From: Aureimonas altamirensis
GTDB taxonomy: Bacteria > Pseudomonadota > Alphaproteobacteria > Rhizobiales > Rhizobiaceae
Direction of reading: 5' to 3'
DNA length: 64,000 nt
NCBI RefSeq assembly: GCF_023702225.1
Contig: NZ_JAMQCO010000001.1
Location: 201,442-265,441, forward strand
This document shows positions 58,333-64,000 of the stretch, piece by piece. Within the stretch, counting starts at the first letter, position 1, and the number at the start of each line of letters is the position of its first letter. The position numbers were made by a program, and so were the translations under genes. Below the pieces are notes generated by a model. It ran no database searches, was not told the origin of the DNA, and saw only the letters and a list, made by a program, of their open reading frames with translations.

Positions 58333-59061
58333 TCAGGCGGATGGAAGACCCAATCGGACGATTCCGGCGACAGGGGCCTGCGGCTTCGCATCAGCCCCGC
58401 GCAGGTAGAGCGGACGCACCGCCTCGCCCGGCTGCCGGGTCGCCGCGATGGCGCCGATCGCGGCCATTTGCGGAAGGCCTTCGTAATCGTGAAGCTGCGC
58501 AAATCCGCCGGCGATCAGAGGCGCGAGGAGTTCCGCCCCGGAGCCGGCGACATGCAGCAGCCGGCCGTCACGCGGCGCAAGGGCGGCCGCCGCTGCCGGC
58601 GACAGTGCCGATGCGGGCGCCAGCTCATCGCCATCGGCGTCGTACAGCGCCGCGAAGACTTCGCCACGCCGCGCATCCTGCACGGCCAATACCGGCCCAC
58701 CCTGCCGCAACCAGGGAAAAGCGAGAGCCTCCAGCGTCCCCACTCCGACGACTGCGATATCGAGCGCCAGCGCCAGGCCCCGCGCCGCCGAGATGCCGAC
58801 GCGGAGCCCCGTGAACGAACCCGGGCCGACGGTGACGCCGATCCGGGACAGGTCCTGCATGACGATCCCGGCGCCGGCCAGCGCTTCTGCCACCTGGTCG
58901 AGCAGCAGTTCCGCATGCCCCTTGCCGACGAGGCTGTCGACACTGGACACGATCTGCATGGCCTGCATGTCGTAGATGGCCGCCGCGCAGCGCGCCGCGG
59001 CGGTATCGACGAGCAGGCAGTGGCGATTGTCGGACGATGGGTCGCGGTTCATTGCAGCCAT
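58333..59061 (-). CDS. tsaB: tRNA threonylcarbamoyladenosine biosynthesis protein TsaB
   Basis: 242 residues (or three fewer from the next ATG). ASKHA-fold partner of TsaD in t6A37 synthesis. Motifs: CLLVDTAAARCAAAIYD, GVTVGPGSFTGLRVGISAARGLAL. 97 bp before rimI and 18 bp after the NifU-family gene, part of one minus-strand run. Confidence 0.93.
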   Translation of the reverse strand: MAAMNRDPSSDNRHCLLVDTAAARCAAAIYDMQAMQIVSSVDSLVGKGHAELLLDQVAEALAGAGIVMQDLSRIGVTVGPGSFTGLRVGISAARGLALALDIAVVGVGTLEALAFPWLRQGGPVLAVQDARRGEVFAALYDADGDELAPASALSPAAAAALAPRDGRLLHVAGSGAELLAPLIAGGFAQLHDYEGLPQMAAIGAIAATRQPGEAVRPLYLRGADAKPQAPVAGIVRLGLPSA

Positions 59062-59079
59062 TCCGGCCGGAACTTGCGG

Positions 59080-59658
59080 TCAGGCCGCGACGGCCTCGAC
59101 CGCCTCGACCTCGGGCACGAAGTGACGCAGCAGATTTTCGATTCCGTGCTTCAGAGTCGCCGTGGAGGACGGACAGCCGGCGCAGGCTCCGCGCATGTTC
59201 AGGAACACGGTCCCCTCGCGGAAACCCTTGAAGGTGATATCGCCGCCGTCCTGCGCGACGGCAGGGCGCACGCGGGTCTCTATCAGTTCCTTGATGGTGG
59301 CCACGATCGACTCGTCGCCCGGCTCGTAGAACTCATCGCCGGCGTCCGAGCCGGACGGCACCTGGCCGGCATCGTCCGCCATGACGGACTGGTTCGACAT
59401 GAAATGCTCCATGATGCCGGCCAGGATCGCCGGCTTCAGGTGCTGCCATGCGGTATCGCCGCGCGTGACGGTGATGAAGTCGAAGCCGAAGAACACGCCG
59501 GTGACGCCGTCGATGCCCATCAGGCGAGCGGCGAGCGGCGAGCGGCGGGCCGCGTCTTCGGCGTCGAGAAACTCGGCGGTGCCCTGTTCCAGCACCACGC
59601 GACCTGGCAGGAACTTCAGCGTCTGCGGGTTCGGCGTCGTCTCGGTCTGGATGAACAT
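59080..59658 (-). CDS. NifU-family Fe-S scaffold/carrier protein (NfuA-like)
   Basis: 192 residues. N-terminal Nfu_N domain (MFIQTETTPNPQTLKFLPG) and C-terminal NifU domain with the Fe-S binding motif GACAGCPSS, Cys spaced C-x2-C. Carries [4Fe-4S] clusters to target enzymes. The layout matches the alphaproteobacterial/mitochondrial Nfu1 type. Confidence 0.95.
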   Translation of the reverse strand: MFIQTETTPNPQTLKFLPGRVVLEQGTAEFLDAEDAARRSPLAARLMGIDGVTGVFFGFDFITVTRGDTAWQHLKPAILAGIMEHFMSNQSVMADDAGQVPSGSDAGDEFYEPGDESIVATIKELIETRVRPAVAQDGGDITFKGFREGTVFLNMRGACAGCPSSTATLKHGIENLLRHFVPEVEAVEAVAA

Positions 59659-59734
59659 GGCTTAAGGGCCCTTGCGCGTCGGATGTGGTCAAGCGACATG
59701 TAGGCTCGGCCGCGACGGCGCGCAACCGCCGCGG

Positions 59735-60226
59735 TCAGGACAGGCTTTCGATCTCTTCGTCGGTCAGGGCGCCCGGCACGATCGTAACCGGGATGGCGAA
59801 GCCACCCGACCGTCCGGCAACGGCGGAGACGAGCGGACCCGGCCCCTCGTTCCCCTGGCTGGTCGCCAGCACCAGGATGGCGATCTCCCGGTCGGCTTCG
59901 ATCAGCTTGTGGATCTCTTCTTCCTTCTTGCCTTCGCGCACGACGAGTTCCGGCTCGATGCCGACATCCGCGCGCAGGGTTTCGGCAATGCGCGACAGGC
60001 GCGAATCCGCTTCGGCCTGCGCCTCCGCCCGCATGATCTTCTCGACGCCGGCCCAGTGCTGGAACTCGTCCTGCTCGATGACGTAGAGGAAAACCGCGCC
60101 GCCGCCACTGGCCTTGGCGCGCCGCGCGGCGTAGGAGGCCGCCCTGGTGCACTCGGGCGTTTCGTCGATGACGGCCAGAAATTTTCGTTTGCCGCCTTCA
60201 TGGCGGCCGATGCGTTTTGAAACCAT
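59735..60226 (-). CDS. Universal stress protein family
   Basis: 163 residues. UspA fold: FLAVIDETPECTRAASYAARRA at the N terminus, VVREGKKEEEIHKLIEADREIAILVLATS in the middle, and VTIVPG at the end. The ATP-binding G-x2-G-x9-G(S/T) loop is not clearly matched, so ATP binding is uncertain. It lies 57 bp downstream of trpS, with a strong hairpin between them. Confidence 0.88.
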   Translation of the reverse strand: MVSKRIGRHEGGKRKFLAVIDETPECTRAASYAARRAKASGGGAVFLYVIEQDEFQHWAGVEKIMRAEAQAEADSRLSRIAETLRADVGIEPELVVREGKKEEEIHKLIEADREIAILVLATSQGNEGPGPLVSAVAGRSGGFAIPVTIVPGALTDEEIESLS

Positions 60227-60246
60227 GGCGGCAAAATGGCAGTCGC

Positions 60247-60274
60247 GGCGGCCGCCCGCAAGCGGGCAGCCGCC
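60247..60274 (-). terminator. Strong hairpin downstream of trpS
   Basis: 13-bp stem (GGCGGC-side with its complement, one G-U pair) and a 2-nt loop, 9 bp after the trpS stop on the minus strand. ATTTTG appears eight bases later. Likely ends trpS transcription before the universal-stress gene. Confidence 0.7.
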
Positions 60275-60283
60275 GTCTTCATG

Positions 60284-61351
60284 TCAATTGTCGATCAGCC
60301 CCATCAGCGCCTTCGTCTCGGCGATCGTTGCGGTCGCGATCTCGCGCGCCCGGCCGGCTCCGTCCCGCAAAGTCGCGTCGATACCGGCCGGATCTGCCAG
60401 AAGTTCGCGCATGCGCCCGGAGATCGGCGAGAGGACGTCCACCGCAAGCTCGGCCAGCACCGGCTTGAACTCCGAAAACTGACGTCCGCCGAACTCGGTC
60501 AGCACGTCCTGCCGGCTCTTGCCGGCCAGCGCCGCATAGATGCCCACGAGGTTGTCGGCTTCGGGCCGACCCGCCAGCCCGGCAATTTCGGAGGGCAGTC
60601 CATCCGGATCGGTCTTGGCCTTGCGGATCTTGCGCGAGATCTGCTCCGCATCGTCGGTCAGGTTGATGCGCGACAAATCCGAAGGGTCGGATTTCGACAT
60701 CTTCTTGGTGCCGTCGCGCAGGCTCATCACGCGTGTCGCCGGGCCATCGATCAACGGCTCCGTCAGCGGAAACCAGGCATTCACCGTTTCATCGCCGATC
60801 GTCGTCGGCACGCCGACGCCGCGCTCGGCGATGCGTTCGGCGTAATCATGGTTGAATTTGGCGGCGATGTCGCGCGTCAGTTCCAGGTGCTGCTTCTGGT
60901 CTTCGCCCACCGGGACGTGCGTGGCGCGATAGGCAAGGATGTCGGCCGCCATCAGCGACGGATAGACGTAGAGCCCGGCCGAAGCCGCCTCCCTGTCCTT
61001 GCCCGCCTTGTCCTTGAACTGCGTCATGCGGTTCAGCCAGCCCAGGCGCACGACGCAGTTGAACAGCCATGCCAGCTCGGCGTGCTCCGGAACGCGGCTC
61101 TGGTTGAAGACGATATGCTTCTTCGCGTCGATCCCGGCGGCGATATAGGCGGCTGCAACCTCGCGGGTGGCGTGCTCCAGGGCCTTCGGTTCCTGGTAGA
61201 CGGTGATCGCATGCAGGTCGACGACGCAGAAGATACACGGATACCGGTCCTGCAACTCGACCCAGCGCCGGACGGCGCCCAGATAGTTGCCCAGATGCAG
61301 GTTGCCGCTCGGCTGGACGCCTGAAAATACCCGCTGCGTGAATTCCGCCAT
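60284..61351 (-). CDS. trpS: Tryptophanyl-tRNA synthetase
   Basis: 355 residues. Class I synthetase: HIGH-type motif [15 protein letters not shown] motif [10 protein letters not shown], and [34 protein letters not shown]. Charges tRNA-Trp. 52 bp after the murJ stop on the same strand. Confidence 0.97.
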   Translation of the reverse strand: MAEFTQRVFSGVQPSGNLHLGNYLGAVRRWVELQDRYPCIFCVVDLHAITVYQEPKALEHATREVAAAYIAAGIDAKKHIVFNQSRVPEHAELAWLFNCVVRLGWLNRMTQFKDKAGKDREAASAGLYVYPSLMAADILAYRATHVPVGEDQKQHLELTRDIAAKFNHDYAERIAERGVGVPTTIGDETVNAWFPLTEPLIDGPATRVMSLRDGTKKMSKSDPSDLSRINLTDDAEQISRKIRKAKTDPDGLPSEIAGLAGRPEADNLVGIYAALAGKSRQDVLTEFGGRQFSEFKPVLAELAVDVLSPISGRMRELLADPAGIDATLRDGAGRAREIATATIAETKALMGLIDN

Positions 61352-61403
61352 GACGCTTCGTCCTTTCGTGACGGGCGTCTTATGGATCGCCGCGCCGCCG
61401 CGA

Positions 61404-63017
61404 TCAAGCGCCGCGCGGTGGCCGCTTGAGACGCAGCAGCCGACCCACCATCTGTCGGTCCGCGCCCCCGGTCACGAGGCACAGCGCGAAATAGGCGGCC
61501 ATCGCCATCAGTACCAGCACGCCGATGCCGGCAAGCTGCCGGTGCAGCCCAGCCGACGCGACGATCCAGCCGTCCAGAAGGGGCATGGAGAAGACCAGCA
61601 GTCCGCCCATGGCCAGGGCGGAGACCAGCAGCATCAGGCAACGGCGCAGAAGCGGCCGGTCGACGGCCCAGAGTCCGCGCGCATAGAGGCCATGAAACAG
61701 CAGAAGCGCGTTCAGCCAGCCCGCCAGCGTAGTGGCGAGCGCTATGCCCTTCTCTTCCATGACGAAGAAAAGGCCGACGGACAGAACGGTGTTGGCGACG
61801 GCGGACGCCACCGTGACCAGCATCGGCCGGCGCGTATCCTCCCGCGCGAAATAGCCGGGCGTGAACACGCGGATCATCACGAAGGCAGGCAGGCCCAGGG
61901 CATAGATGCCGAGGACGGCGGCCACCGCCGCCGTCGTGTCCGGGCCGAAGGCGCCGCGTTCATAGATGACGCGCACGATCGGCTCGGGAATGATGAACAG
62001 GGCGACGGCTGCCGGAAGGGTCAGGAACAGCGCAAACTCCAGGCTGCGGTTCTGCGTGTGCTGGGCTTCCGCCAGGCGCCCCCCCTTCAGGGCGCGCGAC
62101 AGCTCCGGCAAGAGAACGACGCCGATGGCGACGCCGACCATGCCGAGCGGCAGCTGGTAGGGGCGGTCGGCATAGGTGAGGATGGACACCGCGCCCGGCT
62201 TGAACGAGGCGACAGCCTGCCCGACGAAGAGGTTGATCTGCGTGATGCCGCCGATCAGCGCCGCCGGGCCCGCCAGCGCCAGCAGCCGTTTCAGACCCGG
62301 CGTCCAGCGCGGACGCCGCAGCGCGATCGAGAAACCGGCCATGCGCATGGCGACGGCCACCATGACGAATTGCGCGACGCCCGCCGCAAGGACGCCCCAG
62401 CTCATCGCGAAGCCGAGCGTACGCGTGGTCTGGCCGGTCCAGAGCGCCCAGCCGAGGACGGCGATCAGGAAGACGTTCAGCAGCGCCGGCGCGGCCGCCG
62501 CCGCGAAGAACCGGCGATAGGCGTTCAGGATGCCGCTCACCATGGCCACCAGCGACATGGAGGCGAGATAGGGAAACATGATGCGCGAGAAGGCGACGGT
62601 TATGTCGAACCGGTCGGCGCAGCTAAGCGCCTGCGCGGCCGCCGCATCGTCGATGCACAGGTTGAGGCCGGGCGCGATGACGGTACGCACCAGGAACGGC
62701 ATGAAGACGATGGCCGGAACGGTGAGCGTGAACAGCACCAGCGTCAGCGAAGAGAATATCTCGGTGGCGAAGCGCCGCGCACCCGCCTCGCCCTCTTCCT
62801 CGAGCGCGCGCGAGAACAGCGGCACGAAGGCGGCGTTCAGCGCGCCTTCCGCGAAGAAGCGGCGAAACAGATTGGGAAAGCGGAACGCCAGGTTGAAGGC
62901 ATCCGCCACCGGCCCGATGCCGAGAGCGGACGCCATCATCATCTCGCGCGCAAAGCCGAAGATGCGCGATACGAGCGTCGCGCCGCCCACCGTCGCGAAT
63001 TTGGATACGAGGCTCAC
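61404..63017 (-). CDS. murJ: Lipid II flippase MurJ
   Basis: 537 residues from a GTG that overlaps the glnD stop (GTGA). About 14 membrane helices in MviN layout; landmarks [18 protein letters not shown] at the N terminus and [30 protein letters not shown]. Flips lipid-linked peptidoglycan precursor across the inner membrane. The glnD-murJ-trpS order is typical of Hyphomicrobiales. Confidence 0.96.
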   Translation of the reverse strand: MSLVSKFATVGGATLVSRIFGFAREMMMASALGIGPVADAFNLAFRFPNLFRRFFAEGALNAAFVPLFSRALEEEGEAGARRFATEIFSSLTLVLFTLTVPAIVFMPFLVRTVIAPGLNLCIDDAAAAQALSCADRFDITVAFSRIMFPYLASMSLVAMVSGILNAYRRFFAAAAAPALLNVFLIAVLGWALWTGQTTRTLGFAMSWGVLAAGVAQFVMVAVAMRMAGFSIALRRPRWTPGLKRLLALAGPAALIGGITQINLFVGQAVASFKPGAVSILTYADRPYQLPLGMVGVAIGVVLLPELSRALKGGRLAEAQHTQNRSLEFALFLTLPAAVALFIIPEPIVRVIYERGAFGPDTTAAVAAVLGIYALGLPAFVMIRVFTPGYFAREDTRRPMLVTVASAVANTVLSVGLFFVMEEKGIALATTLAGWLNALLLFHGLYARGLWAVDRPLLRRCLMLLVSALAMGGLLVFSMPLLDGWIVASAGLHRQLAGIGVLVLMAMAAYFALCLVTGGADRQMVGRLLRLKRPPRGA

Positions 63018-64000
63018 GCGCTTGCCAGTCCGGACATCAACGGGTTTCGATTTGCCGTCCCCGAGCTCAACTCTCCCTCGGCGCTCTCTAGCACGGAGGC
63101 CAGCCGCCGCTCGATCCGCTCGAGGCGGTTTTCCCCGGTGATCTTCAACCCGATCAGATCGGTGACGTAGAAGACGTCCACCGCCTTCTCGCCATAGGTC
63201 GAGATATGGGCCGAGCGGATGTCGAGGTTGAGATCGGAGATCGCGCCCGTCAGGTCGCTGAGCAATCCGGGCCGGTCCAGCCCCTCCACCTCGATGACCG
63301 TGAGCGCGTTGGACAGGGCGTTGTCGATCCGCACCTGCGGCGCCACGGCAAACGTGGACAGGTCGCGCGTGCGGCGGCGCGCCAGCATCGTGGGCATGGC
63401 TTCCTTGCCGCCGAGAAGATCCCTGATATTGCGCACCACGCGTTCGGCGCGGCGCAACTCGTCCTCGTCGTCGGGGAAGGCGCGGCTGATGGTGACGATG
63501 TCCAGGGCGCGCCCGTCCACCATGGTGAACACCTGCGCGTCCGCGATATTGGCTCCGGCGGCGGCGCAGCCGCCCGCGATGATGGACAGAAGACGCGGAT
63601 GGTCCGGCGCGATGACCGTGATCTCCGTCATGCCGCGGAAGCGGTCGGTCCGGATGTCGGTGGCCAGCGAAGCGCTTTCGGTGCCGTGGATGAACTCGGC
63701 CAGCCGCACCTGGTCGTCCAGCGGCACCGTCAGGAAGTAATTGTCGTAATGGCTTTCGAGCGCCGCCTTGCGGTCCGCCTCCGGCCATCCGGCAAGCCGG
63801 CCCTCCAGTTCGCCCCGCGCCAGCGCCACGCGGTTGGACCGCGACATCTGCGTGAAGCCGCCCGTCAGCACCGGCTCCGTCTCCCAGTAGAGCGTTCGGA
63901 TCAACTGGCCCTTCCAGCCGTTCCACACACCCGGCCCCACGGCGCGAATGTCGCATACCGTCAGGATGGTCAACAGGCGAAGGCGGTCCAGCGACTGCAC
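63014..64000 (-). CDS. glnD: PII uridylyltransferase GlnD, C-terminal part (5' truncated by window)
   Basis: 329 codons to the window edge; the nucleotidyltransferase domain and most of the HD domain lie outside. Visible are the end of the HD region (LDRLRLLTILTVCDIRAVGPGVWNGWKG), a typical GlnD landmark, and two ACT domains: MTEITVIAPDHPRLLSIIAGG and LTVIEVEGLDRPGLLSDLTGAI. It senses glutamine and modifies PII proteins, central to nitrogen control. Overlaps murJ by 4 bp. Confidence 0.95.
   Translation of the reverse strand: MQSLDRLRLLTILTVCDIRAVGPGVWNGWKGQLIRTLYWETEPVLTGGFTQMSRSNRVALARGELEGRLAGWPEADRKAALESHYDNYFLTVPLDDQVRLAEFIHGTESASLATDIRTDRFRGMTEITVIAPDHPRLLSIIAGGCAAAGANIADAQVFTMVDGRALDIVTISRAFPDDEDELRRAERVVRNIRDLLGGKEAMPTMLARRRTRDLSTFAVAPQVRIDNALSNALTVIEVEGLDRPGLLSDLTGAISDLNLDIRSAHISTYGEKAVDVFYVTDLIGLKITGENRLERIERRLASVLESAEGELSSGTANRNPLMSGLASA

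Overview
The window is GC-rich, densely coded DNA from an alphaproteobacterium, most likely a Hyphomicrobiales (Rhizobiales) member. Housekeeping neighbourhoods typical of that order support this: rimP-nusA-ylxR-infB-rbfA-truB-rpsO-pnp, miaB-phoH-ybeY-corC-lnt-HTH-metK-trmB, a TIGR02302 protein next to lysA-argH, and a CpdR-like regulator. No rRNA, tRNA, insertion sequence or CRISPR array was recognised. Genus cannot be fixed from sequence alone.

Region 1 (1-17.7 kb) is an accessory C1/alcohol oxidation locus built around a lanthanide-type PQQ methanol dehydrogenase, XoxF. It opens with the end of a NarL-type sensor kinase and its LuxR-type regulator. A plus-strand operon follows: secreted beta-propeller, secreted protein with an acidic tract, ABC ATPase and permease of the PQQ-alcohol type, and a secreted unknown. 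Next come a DUF6522 gene, a DUF808 membrane protein, and a complete polar amino-acid-type ABC transporter (6.9-9.7 kb). The minus-strand operon xoxF-xoxG-xoxJ-'CXXCW' protein faces it. Beyond a 527-bp AT-richer intergenic region are a metallo-beta-lactamase-fold hydrolase and a SoxYZ-like carrier (quinoprotein relay set). A minus-strand trio completes the locus: MxaD-like SRPBCC protein, second beta-propeller and small cysteine protein. No mxaF/mxaI and no PQQ biosynthesis genes are in the window.

Region 2 (17.8-31.3 kb) is mixed: a stand-alone AsnC ligand domain, ferredoxin-NADP reductase, pncB, a TauE/SafE exporter, a catecholate-type TonB receptor, a methyltransferase, a decayed ABC-F ATPase bracketed by an 8-bp repeat, SapC, an acyltransferase, YdcF, ftsX-ftsE, hpt and cpdR.

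Region 3 (31.3-64 kb) is conserved core, almost all on the minus strand: TIGR02302, lysA, a small lipoprotein, argH, tlpA (plus strand), the translation/RNA-processing cluster, metK-trmB, the lnt-corC-ybeY-phoH-miaB-plsC-rimI-tsaB-nfu-usp run, trpS, murJ and the 3' part of glnD, cut by the window end. Many genes overlap by 1-4 bp (ATGA, GTGA), implying translational coupling. Several strong hairpins mark transcript ends.

The quinoprotein cluster works as one periplasmic system: XoxF oxidises alcohol, XoxG takes the electrons, XoxJ and the MxaD-like protein assist, and the ABC, relay and unknown proteins probably handle maturation, supply or product removal. The least understood parts are the acidic-tract protein, the secreted unknown, the cysteine protein and the embedded amino-acid-type transporter.
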